Assembly (NCBI GenBank): GCA_025963345.1
Contig: JAOPUS010000119.1
Coordinates: 1 to 5,724, forward strand
Length of the DNA: 5,724 nt
Direction: 5' to 3'
From: Blastococcus sp.
GTDB lineage: Bacteria > Actinomycetota > Actinomycetes > Mycobacteriales > Geodermatophilaceae
In this document: piece by piece, positions 1 through 5,724 of the stretch
Numbering within the stretch: the first letter of the stretch is position 1
Layout of the letters: each line of letters begins with the position of its first letter
Notes under the pieces: model-generated
Told to the model about the DNA's origin: nothing
Seen by the model: the letters and a program-made list of their open reading frames with translations, nothing else
The model's database searches: none
Made by a program: the position numbers and the translations under genes

Positions 1-1066
1 CGTGGTGGTCGCGGAGGGCGTTGACGTGGTGCTCGTCGCCGGCGACGTCTACGACCGCGCCGTGCCGTCTGCCGACGCCACCGCGGTGCTCAGTCGAGTG
101 GTCGCCCGGCTCCGTCGCGCCGGCGCCACCGTGGTGCTCACCCCGGGCAACCATGACTCCGCGCGCCGGCTGGGCACGTTCTCGGAGCTGCTGGCGGCCG
201 GCGGCCTGCACGTCCGGGCCGAGACCCCGCGTCTCGACGAGCCCGTCCTGCTCGCCGACGCGCACGGCGACGTCGCGATCTACGGGCTGCCCTACCTGGA
301 GCCGGAGGTCGCGCGCTTCGAGCTCGGCCTGGGTGGGCGGGGGACCGGCGCAGCCCGCAGTCACGAGGCAGTGCTGGCCGAGGCCATGGACCGGGTGCGG
401 GCCGACCTGTTCCTGCGCCCCGGCACCCGCTCGGTGGTGCTGGCGCACGCCTTCGTCGGTGGCGGGCAGCCGAGCGAGAGCGAGCGGGACATCAGCGTCG
501 GGGGGGTCGATCTCGTGCCGGCCGCGGTCTTCGACGGCGTCGACTACGTCGCGCTCGGTCACCTGCACCGGCCACAGACGCTCACCCCGCGGCTCCGCTA
601 CAGCGGCTCGCCCTTGGCGTACTCCTTCGGCGAGGCCGGCCAGCAGAAGCAGGCCTGGCTGGTCGACCTCGATGCCTCCGGGCTGACCGAGGTACGGGCG
701 GTACCGCTGCCGACACCGCGCCCACTGACAGTGCTGACCGGCGCGCTCGAGGAGCTGTTGTCCGACCCTGCGCATGCCGCGGTCGAGGAGTACTTCGTCT
801 CCGCCCGGCTGACCGACCCCGTGCGGCCCACCGATCCGATGCGCCGGCTGCAGGGCCGGTTCCCGCACTGTGTCCACCTCGAGTGGGCCGGCGCTTCGGC
901 GGGCGCCGACGCGCGCAGCTACCAGGAGATGCTGCGCGGCCGCAGCGACATCGAGGTCGTGGGGGAGTTCGTCGGCCGCGTCCGCGCGGTGCCCGCAACT
1001 CCCGCCGAGCGTGAGCTGCTCGGCCGGGCCCTCGCGGCAGCCGCGCGGGCGGAGGTCGACGCGTGA
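1..1066 (+). CDS. sbcD: Exonuclease subunit SbcD (Mre11-like), 5' partial
   Basis: SbcD is the metallophosphoesterase nuclease of the SbcCD complex, which with the SbcC ATPase cuts DNA hairpins and processes blocked double-strand ends in the cytoplasm. The reading frame enters from the left edge, and 354 residues are visible. Counting the first full codon (position 2) as residue 1, the calcineurin-like metal-binding motifs appear in order: GDVYD (14-18), GNHD (49-52), the AHAF histidine (H149) and GHLH (186-189). The first motif, the DxH found near the N-terminus of the family, is missing because the window begins too late; perhaps 25-35 residues are lost. The GTG at position 2 is therefore an internal valine, not the start. 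The C-terminal part (from about residue 225) fits the SbcD capping/SbcC-binding region in position only. The TGA stop at 1064-1066 overlaps the sbcC start. Any promoter lies outside the window. The identification is firm. Confidence 0.96.
   Translation, partial: VVVAEGVDVVLVAGDVYDRAVPSADATAVLSRVVARLRRAGATVVLTPGNHDSARRLGTFSELLAAGGLHVRAETPRLDEPVLLADAHGDVAIYGLPYLEPEVARFELGLGGRGTGAARSHEAVLAEAMDRVRADLFLRPGTRSVVLAHAFVGGGQPSESERDISVGGVDLVPAAVFDGVDYVALGHLHRPQTLTPRLRYSGSPLAYSFGEAGQQKQAWLVDLDASGLTEVRAVPLPTPRPLTVLTGALEELLSDPAHAAVEEYFVSARLTDPVRPTDPMRRLQGRFPHCVHLEWAGASAGADARSYQEMLRGRSDIEVVGEFVGRVRAVPATPAERELLGRALAAAARAEVDA
1051..1055 (+). promoter_or_regulatory. Ribosome binding site of sbcC
   Basis: GGAGG lies inside the last codons of sbcD, seven bases before the GTG at 1063. 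It is a near-ideal Shine-Dalgarno match and spacing. It supports the GTG as the true sbcC start and indicates that sbcC is translated from the sbcD message. Confidence 0.75.
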
Positions 1067-4023
1067 GGCTCCACTCGCTCACCCTGACGGCGTTCGGCCC
1101 GTTCCCGGACACCGTCGAGGTCGACCTCGACGAGGCCGGGCGGGACGGGTTGTTCCTGCTGTGGGGCCCGACCGGTGCCGGGAAGACCACCCTGCTCGAT
1201 GCCGTCGTGTTCGCGTTCTACGGCACGGTGCCGGGTGCCCGCGGGGAGGAGAAGCGTCTCCGCAGCGACCACGCCGGTGTCGAGGTCCGCACCGAGGTCT
1301 CCTGCGAGGTAACCCTCGGTCCCGAACGGCTGCGGGTGATCCGCCGGCCTGAGCAGCAGCGGCCCAAGAAGCGCGGCGAGGGCTGGACCACCGAGCAGGC
1401 CAAGCTGACCGTTCAGCGCTGGACGGGTGGCGATTGGGCGCCGGTCAGCACGCGGATCGACGAGGGTTCGGAGTACCTGCGCACGAGGCTGGGCCTCTCG
1501 GCGGAGCAGTTCTGTCAGGTGGTCCTGCTGCCGCAGGGAGACTTCGCGCGGTTCCTACGCGCGGAGCCGGAGGACCGGGGCCGTCTCCTGCGCACCCTGT
1601 TCGACGTCGGCCGCTTCGCCAAGGTGGAGGACTGGCTGGCAGGCGAGCGGTCGGCTGCCCGCGACCGCCTCGACGCGACCCGGCACACGATGGGCACGCT
1701 GCTGGCCAGGCTCGCGCAGGTCGCCGACGTCGAGATCCCCGAGGAGCTGGCGCCTGAGCTCGCCGGCGCCGGCGCGGGGCGGGGCGCAGCGCGCTGGGTC
1801 GCCGAGCTTCGGACGACCGCTGCGGGCCGGCTGTCCCGCGCCGTGGTCGCGGCCGACGAGGCGGTGGCGCGCTCGGTCGAGGTGGATGCGGAGGTCGCGG
1901 GTGCGCGGGCGCTCGCTGACCGGCACACCCGCCGTGACCGGGCCCGTGCCGAGGTCGACCGGCTCACCGGCGAGGCGGCGAGGGTCGCGCCCGTGCGTGC
2001 CCAGCGGGACGAGGGGCGCCGGGCCGAACCGCTGCGCGACGTCCTCGAGGCTGCGGGGCGGACCGCCCTCGCCGCGGAGCAGGCCGACGAGAACCTCCGC
2101 TCGTGCGTGGTCGCCTGGACCGCGGTGTCGCAGGGCCGGGACGCCGACTCCCTGCTGGCGCGCGCCCTCCGCGACGAGGCGGCCGGCCTCCGGGCGCTGC
2201 TCCCCGAGATCGACCGGGCCGCAGCGCTGGAGCGGCGGTTGCTCGGCCTGGACCGCACGGTGGACGCTCTCGCCGCCGGCTGTGCGGAGGGCGCGACCGC
2301 CGCGGCGAGCTGGCCGCTCCGAATTGCGGAGCACGAGGCCCGCCTGGCCGAGGCGCAGGACGCGGCCGCCCGGCTCGCCGGCCTGCGGGAGCAGCGTGAT
2401 GCGGCCCGGGCGGCGCTGGACGCCGCTCGGGCGGCGGAGGGCATGCAGGGCATGCTCGCGGGTTCCCGGAGCGAGGCCGCACACCGCCGGGAGCAGTGGG
2501 TCGACGCCCGGGAGCGGTGGCTGGACCTTCGGGGGCAGCGGCTGGACGGGATGGCCGCCGAACTCGCCGCAGGACTCGTCCCCGGTGCGGACTGCCCGGT
2601 GTGCGGGGCGACCGAGCACCCTCGTCCCGCCGAGCACGACGGGCCGGTGGTGACGGCGGCCGACGAGCACGCCGCGCGCGCGGTCGTCGACTCGGCCGAG
2701 GCCGCGAGCGCCGCCGCCGCGGCCGTCGTCGAGACGCATGAGCGCGACCTGGCAGTGCTGCGTGGGCGCGCCGGAGACCGCCTGATCGCCGAGCTGCGCG
2801 TGGTGTCCGAGGAGCGGGATTCGGCCGCGGCGTCGGCCGCCGCGGAGGCCGCCGAGCTGCCGGTGGCCCGGGCGGAACTGGCGGCGATCCTGACGGCTCG
2901 GGACTCCGCGGCGGCCGCGCTGGCGGTCGATCGCGAGGAGTTGCAGGCCCGGTCGGCGGAGTCCGATGCCACACGTGCCGCGCTCGAACAGCTGACGTGT
3001 CGGCTCACCGCGGCCCGAGGAGACGACGCGGACCTGCCCGGTCGGATCGCCCGGCTGACGACGGAGGCCGATCGGTGCGAGGCGGTCGTCGAGGCCGCGA
3101 CCGAGGAGCTCCGGGCGCGGGCGGCGGCGGACACGGCCCGCCTGGCGGCTGAGCAGCGAGCCGAGCAGGCCGGGTTCGCGGACGTGCTGGAGGCCGCCGC
3201 CGCGCTCCTCGACGCCGGACGGCTGGCTGCCCTGGATCGGCAGATCGTGGAGCACGACCACGCGCTCTCCGTGGCACAGGCCTCGCTGGCCGACCAAGAC
3301 CTCGTCGACCTGTCTCCGCGACCCGATCTGGAGGAGCTGGGGGAGCGGTGCGCCGAGGTCACCCGGCGACGTGACGACGCCGTCGCCGAGCTCGATCGCG
3401 CTCGCCGGTGCGCCGGAGGACTGGACGCACTCGCCGGGGAGGTCACCGCATTGCAGGTGGAGCTCGACGAGCGGCGCTCCATGGCCGACCAGGTCACCGA
3501 GCTCGCGGACCTGGTGAACGGACGCGGAGCCAACACGCTGCGGATGCGGCTGCAGTCCTTCGTCCTCGCCGCCCGGCTGGAGCAGGTCGCCGAGGCGGCC
3601 AGCCGTCGGCTGCAGGACATGTCCGGCGGTCGGTACACGTTCCGGCACAACGAAGCCCAGGGGCGGCACGGGGCCCGAGGCGGACTGGGCCTCGACGTCC
3701 TGGACGAGTACACCGGCTGCCTCCGGGCTACCAAGACCCTGTCGGGGGGCGAGAGCTTCATGGCCTCCCTGGCGCTGGCGCTCGGGCTGGCCGACGTCGT
3801 GACCGCCGAGTCCGGCGGGGTGCAGATCGACACGCTCTTCGTCGACGAGGGGTTCGGCACGCTGGACGCCCGGGCCCTGGACGCCGTGATGACGGTGCTC
3901 GACGAGCTCCGCAGGGGCGGACGGACCGTCGGTGTGATCAGTCACCTCGAGGAGTTGCGTACCCGGATCCCCACGCGGATCGAGGTCATCGCCGGCCGGG
4001 AGGGCTCCCGCCTGGCCGGCTGA
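1063..4023 (+). CDS. sbcC: Exonuclease subunit SbcC (Rad50-like SMC ATPase)
   Basis: SbcC is the ATPase and DNA-tethering subunit of SbcCD; ATP binding and hydrolysis control access of DNA to the SbcD nuclease. The 986-residue protein is complete and close to the family's usual length of about 1000. Residues 1-190 form the N-terminal ATPase lobe, with Walker A GPTGAGKT (35-42) and Q-loop Q158 in LPQGDF. Two long Ala/Arg/Glu-rich coiled-coil arms (about 190-510 and 515-815) flank the zinc hook CPVC (C511, C514), which is followed by GATEHP as in Rad50/SbcC hooks. The hook sits almost at the midpoint, so the arms are near equal. The C-terminal lobe carries the signature LSGGE (893-897), Walker B with D928-E929, the D-loop GTLD (932-935) and the switch histidine H961. 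All catalytic elements are intact. The GTG start is set by the GTGA overlap with the sbcD stop and by GGAGG upstream; the N-terminus MRLHSLTLTAFGPF fits the family with nothing missing. Confidence 0.98.
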   Translation: MRLHSLTLTAFGPFPDTVEVDLDEAGRDGLFLLWGPTGAGKTTLLDAVVFAFYGTVPGARGEEKRLRSDHAGVEVRTEVSCEVTLGPERLRVIRRPEQQRPKKRGEGWTTEQAKLTVQRWTGGDWAPVSTRIDEGSEYLRTRLGLSAEQFCQVVLLPQGDFARFLRAEPEDRGRLLRTLFDVGRFAKVEDWLAGERSAARDRLDATRHTMGTLLARLAQVADVEIPEELAPELAGAGAGRGAARWVAELRTTAAGRLSRAVVAADEAVARSVEVDAEVAGARALADRHTRRDRARAEVDRLTGEAARVAPVRAQRDEGRRAEPLRDVLEAAGRTALAAEQADENLRSCVVAWTAVSQGRDADSLLARALRDEAAGLRALLPEIDRAAALERRLLGLDRTVDALAAGCAEGATAAASWPLRIAEHEARLAEAQDAAARLAGLREQRDAARAALDAARAAEGMQGMLAGSRSEAAHRREQWVDARERWLDLRGQRLDGMAAELAAGLVPGADCPVCGATEHPRPAEHDGPVVTAADEHAARAVVDSAEAASAAAAAVVETHERDLAVLRGRAGDRLIAELRVVSEERDSAAASAAAEAAELPVARAELAAILTARDSAAAALAVDREELQARSAESDATRAALEQLTCRLTAARGDDADLPGRIARLTTEADRCEAVVEAATEELRARAAADTARLAAEQRAEQAGFADVLEAAAALLDAGRLAALDRQIVEHDHALSVAQASLADQDLVDLSPRPDLEELGERCAEVTRRRDDAVAELDRARRCAGGLDALAGEVTALQVELDERRSMADQVTELADLVNGRGANTLRMRLQSFVLAARLEQVAEAASRRLQDMSGGRYTFRHNEAQGRHGARGGLGLDVLDEYTGCLRATKTLSGGESFMASLALALGLADVVTAESGGVQIDTLFVDEGFGTLDARALDAVMTVLDELRRGGRTVGVISHLEELRTRIPTRIEVIAGREGSRLAG

Positions 4024-4053
4024 CAACGACCAGGTACGTCCGCCGGCCGGGAG
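3990..4053. repeat. 13-base direct repeat flanking the sbcC stop
   Basis: CGCCGGCCGGGAG occurs at 3990-4002 and again at 4041-4053, one copy in the sbcC 3' end and one filling most of the convergent gap. GGCCGGC at 4014-4020 is complementary to GCCGGCC in either copy, so two mutually exclusive hairpins can be drawn. The second copy ends directly against the gtrA stop codon (TCA at 4054-4056 on the plus strand). I see no third copy in the window. Confidence 0.6.
3991..4020. terminator. Candidate GC-rich hairpin at the sbcC/gtrA convergent ends
   Basis: GCCGGCC (3991-3997) is the exact reverse complement of GGCCGGC (4014-4020). Inside these arms GGGA (3998-4001) pairs with TCCC (4006-4009) around a GGGC loop, leaving GCCT (4010-4013) as a one-sided bulge. 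The structure covers the last codons of sbcC and lies 34 bases beyond the gtrA stop when read on the minus strand. Neither side is followed by a T-run, so it is not a canonical intrinsic terminator. Actinobacterial terminators often lack a T-run, so a role in ending the gtrA transcript is possible but inferred. The hairpin also encodes sbcC residues, so chance in GC-rich coding DNA is the alternative. Confidence 0.35.
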
Positions 4054-4536
4054 TCACGCCGAGACCGGGGCGTCGCCCCCGTGGATGGCTTCCGACCGGG
4101 GTGGGAACACCCAGCGGCGGTAGGAGAGGTAGCGGATGACCGTGCCGGCGGCGATCCCCGCGATGTTCGCCAACTGCAGCACCAGCGGGCTCTCCTGGCC
4201 CAGGGAGTACCGGACGAAGGCGACCGCGCCGAGGTTCAGCAGCAGCGTGGCCCCGTTCACGACCGCGAACAGCAGGTACTCCCGGCGGACGCCGGTCCGG
4301 GCGCGATGGGAGAAGGACCAGTAGCGGTGCGCGAAGTAGGCGACGGTCATGGAGACGACGGTCGCGAGGAACTTCGAGGTGACGGCGCCGATCCCGGCGT
4401 GGGCGTAGAGCAGCTGGAACAACACGACGTCGATGGCGAAGCAGACGGCGCCGACGACCCCGAACGCGCTCAGCTCCTTGAGCAGCAGGCGCCACGTCGT
4501 GCCCATGCGGACGCGGATGGTCTCGGCCCACTGCAC
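4054..4536 (-). CDS. GtrA-family four-helix membrane protein
   Basis: This is a 160-residue integral membrane protein if started at the GTG at 4536. GtrA-family proteins are linked to moving or using polyprenyl-phosphate-linked sugars for cell-envelope glycans; the substrate here cannot be read from sequence. Four hydrophobic segments are visible at about 24-44, 50-69, 87-108 and 118-138. Helix 2 ends in HRYWSF (70-75) and helix 4 in YRRWVF (139-144), the repeated basic-aromatic signature of the family, which suggests two related helix pairs. D36 in helix 1 and N94/N101 in helix 3 are polar positions within the membrane. There is no cleavable signal peptide. The start is uncertain: GTG 4536 fits a promoter -10 box eight bases upstream, ATG 4506 (150 residues) keeps all helices, and ATG 4599 (181 residues) would overlap the purK start and its added N-terminus is not family-like. 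The gene converges on sbcC and diverges from purK; mycobacteria also place a GtrA-like gene beside purK. Confidence 0.88.
   Translation of the reverse strand: MQWAETIRVRMGTTWRLLLKELSAFGVVGAVCFAIDVVLFQLLYAHAGIGAVTSKFLATVVSMTVAYFAHRYWSFSHRARTGVRREYLLFAVVNGATLLLNLGAVAFVRYSLGQESPLVLQLANIAGIAAGTVIRYLSYRRWVFPPRSEAIHGGDAPVSA
4067..4079. terminator. Small GC hairpin beyond sbcC, possible read-through stop
   Basis: GGGGC (4067-4071) and GCCCC (4075-4079) form a perfect 5-base stem with a GTC loop, starting 44 bases after the sbcC stop and lying within the gtrA C-terminal codons. It could help end the sbcDC transcript, but it is short, has no T-run, and its GC content makes a chance match plausible. 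Confidence 0.2.
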
Positions 4537-4544
4537 GCTGTCCG

Positions 4545-4572
4545 ACTGTACTGGCGATCGCCGGTCCGTCAG
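4545..4572 (-). promoter_or_regulatory. Putative sigma-A-type promoter of gtrA-like gene
   Basis: Read on the minus strand, CTGACG (4572-4567) matches four of six bases of the -35 consensus TTGACA. After a 16-base spacer comes TACAGT (4550-4545), which fits the actinobacterial -10 pattern TAnnnT. Only eight bases separate the -10 box from the GTG at 4536, so transcription would start at or next to the start codon and give a leaderless message. No strong Shine-Dalgarno precedes either GTG 4536 or ATG 4506, in keeping with this. Confidence 0.5.
4550..4565. other. Palindrome in gtrA promoter spacer, possible operator
   Basis: ACTGGCGATCGCCGGT is a 16-base near-palindrome with one mismatched pair and a perfect 10-base core, GGCGATCGCC (4553-4562). 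It lies between the putative -35 and -10 boxes of the minus-strand promoter and begins 21 bases upstream of the purK -10 candidate. A regulator bound here could block gtrA and might affect purK. GC-rich palindromes of this size arise by chance, so the operator role is only suggested by position. Confidence 0.3.
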
Positions 4573-4582
4573 GCCCACCGGA

Positions 4583-4588
4583 TAGTCT
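4583..4588 (+). promoter_or_regulatory. Candidate -10 box of purK
   Basis: TAGTCT fits the actinobacterial TAnnnT -10 pattern and ends nine bases before the purK ATG, so the transcript would begin at or very near the start codon. The usual -35 position (about 4559-4566) shows no resemblance to TTGACA, making this weaker than the gtrA promoter. No Shine-Dalgarno is present in the 15 bases before the ATG, which favours a leaderless message. Confidence 0.35.
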
Positions 4589-4597
4589 CGCGCCGCC

Positions 4598-5724
4598 ATG
4601 GCTGCCCCACTCGATCCGCGCACCGGTCTGCCCGTCGTGGCCATGGTCGGCGGGGGACAGCTGTCCCGGATGACCCACCAAGCGGCGATCGCCCTCGGGC
4701 AGTCGCTCCGGGTGCTGGTCACCGACCCGGCCGAGTCGGCGGCGCTCGTGGCCGCGGATGTCCGGATCGGCGACCACCGGGACCTGGCCGACCTGCAGCG
4801 CCTCGCCGAGGGCGCCACCGTCGTGACCTTCGACCACGAGCACGTTCCCACCGAGCATTTGCAGGCCCTCGAGCAGGCCGGCCACCGGGTCGCCCCCGGG
4901 CCCGCGGCGCTGGTCCACGCACAGGACAAGCTCGTCCTGCGCCGCGCGCTCGCCGCCGCAGGGGAGCCGCAACCCGCCTGGGTCCAGGCCGACCGGGCCG
5001 AGGACGTCGTGGGCTTCGCGGCCGAGCACGGCTGGCCGGTGGTGCTCAAGACGCCGCGCGGTGGCTACGACGGCAAGGGCGTCTTCGTCGTCCACGACCG
5101 CGAGGAGGCCGACGCGCTGATCGACCGCCACGGCACCCTGCTGGTGGAGGAGCGGGTCACCCTCGTCCGGGAGCTGTCGGCCCAGGTCGCCCGCTCGCCC
5201 TTCGGGCAGGTGGCGGTGTGGCCGGTCGTGGAGACGGTGCAGATCAACGGCGTCTGTGCCGAGGTCCTGGCGCCGGCGCCGGGCCTCGCTGAGGAGCGGG
5301 CGACAGCGGCGCAGGAGCTCGCCGTCCGGATCGCCGACCGGCTCGGCGTCGTCGGGATGCTCGCCGTCGAGCTGTTCGAGACCGCCGACGGCGTCCTGGT
5401 CAACGAACTGGCCATGCGCCCGCACAACTCCGGTCACTGGACGATCGAGGGCGCGCGCACCAGCCAGTTCGAGCAGCACCTGCGCGCCGTCCTCGACTAC
5501 CCGCTCGGCGACACCTCGATGACCGCCCCCGTCGCGGTCATGGCCAACGTGCTCGGCGGCGCGGCGGCGGAGGACGACTGGGCCGGCCCGAGCCTGGACG
5601 AGCGGATCCACCACTTCATGGCGCACTGGCCGGACGTGAAGCTGCACTGGTACGGGAAGGGGCAGCGCCGAGGCCGCAAGCTCGGCCACGTGACCGCGCT
5701 CGGGAACGATCCGGCCGAGGTGCG
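4598..5724 (+). CDS. purK: N5-carboxyaminoimidazole ribonucleotide synthase PurK, 3' partial
   Basis: PurK is a cytoplasmic ATP-grasp enzyme of de novo purine synthesis: AIR + ATP + bicarbonate gives N5-CAIR + ADP + phosphate, and PurE then rearranges the product. The frame is open from ATG 4598 to the right edge: 375 codons are visible and there is no stop. The N-terminal domain shows GGGQLSRM (18-25) and TFDHEHVP (77-84), both typical of PurK. The ATP-grasp core shows K151 and the glycine-rich loop GGYDGKG (155-161), then the VELFET strand and NELAMRPHNSGHWT (269-282), which carries the metal- and substrate-binding residues including E270. A C-terminal domain follows (about 300 onward) with HWYGKG and the GHVT motif, so only a short tail is missing. 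The start is well fixed: an in-frame TAG at 4583 lies five codons upstream with no other start codon between, and the next ATG (residue 16) would cut the first Rossmann strand. It is transcribed away from the GtrA-like gene; purE often follows in actinobacteria but is outside this window. Confidence 0.97.
   Translation, partial: MAAPLDPRTGLPVVAMVGGGQLSRMTHQAAIALGQSLRVLVTDPAESAALVAADVRIGDHRDLADLQRLAEGATVVTFDHEHVPTEHLQALEQAGHRVAPGPAALVHAQDKLVLRRALAAAGEPQPAWVQADRAEDVVGFAAEHGWPVVLKTPRGGYDGKGVFVVHDREEADALIDRHGTLLVEERVTLVRELSAQVARSPFGQVAVWPVVETVQINGVCAEVLAPAPGLAEERATAAQELAVRIADRLGVVGMLAVELFETADGVLVNELAMRPHNSGHWTIEGARTSQFEQHLRAVLDYPLGDTSMTAPVAVMANVLGGAAAEDDWAGPSLDERIHHFMAHWPDVKLHWYGKGQRRGRKLGHVTALGNDPAEV

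Noticed and set aside
2..4. GTG at the left edge as the sbcD start codon
   Set aside because: The first metal-binding motif of the family (DxH) would be missing, so the gene must begin upstream of the window.
1427..2653. 408-codon plus-strand open frame inside sbcC
   Set aside because: It is a shifted frame of sbcC with Arg/Ser/Pro-rich low-complexity translation and no domain.
2400..3200. Repetitive GCC/GCG-rich stretches as a possible tandem repeat or transferred segment
   Set aside because: They encode the Ala/Arg/Glu-rich coiled-coil arms of SbcC, show no regular DNA period, and keep the codon pattern of their surroundings.
1555..4026. Very long open frame (823 codons) antisense to sbcC, plus a second of 781 codons at 1515-3860
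   Set aside because: GC-rich codon bias suppresses stop codons on the opposite strand. The translations are low-complexity in Arg, Ala, Ser, Pro and Gly with no recognisable domain, while the sense strand encodes a complete SbcC with every motif.
4537..5049. N-terminal extension of the GtrA-like gene up to 5049 (331 codons in all)
   Set aside because: The extra part lies antisense to purK, shows no GtrA-like or membrane character, and would run through the promoter region.
4081..5292. 403-codon plus-strand open frame over gtrA and purK
   Set aside because: It is antisense to gtrA and out of frame with purK, and its translation is low-complexity Arg/Gly/Pro. The frame from 4598 carries clear PurK motifs.
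3986..5689. 567-codon minus-strand open frame spanning the sbcC end, gtrA and most of purK
   Set aside because: It crosses three well-supported genes and their intergenic regions. Its translation is Arg/Gly/Asp-rich with no family signature, as expected of a shadow frame.

Overview
This is a GC-rich window dominated by G/C at third codon positions, with a GTG start for sbcC and a probable GTG start for gtrA. The GtrA-family membrane gene lies divergent from purK, an arrangement also known from mycobacteria. Together these point to a high-GC actinobacterium. I cannot fix the genus from sequence alone. Base composition and codon use look uniform, and I see no insertion sequence, phage gene, tRNA, rRNA or CRISPR array.

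Layout: (1) The 5' edge to position 1066 is the 3' nine-tenths or so of sbcD, the Mre11-like nuclease subunit. (2) Positions 1063-4023 are a complete sbcC, the Rad50-like ATPase, joined to sbcD by a 4-base GTGA overlap, so the two form a translationally coupled operon. (3) A 30-base convergent gap with GC-rich inverted and direct repeats separates sbcC from (4) a small GtrA-family four-helix membrane protein on the minus strand. (5) A short divergent control region of about 60 bases carries a good minus-strand promoter, a GGCGATCGCC palindrome and a candidate plus-strand -10 box. (6) From 4598 off the right edge runs purK, which lacks only its last residues.

SbcD and SbcC work together as a structure-specific DNA end-processing nuclease. 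PurK makes N5-CAIR in de novo purine synthesis and would normally hand it to PurE, which may be encoded just beyond the window. The GtrA-like protein is likely tied to polyprenyl-linked sugar transport for cell-envelope glycans; its link to PurK is positional only.

The window is largely ordinary housekeeping sequence and I found no convincing new system. The parts most worth a second look are the compact gtrA/purK divergent promoter, which may yield two leaderless messages, and the repeat-rich convergent 3' junction.
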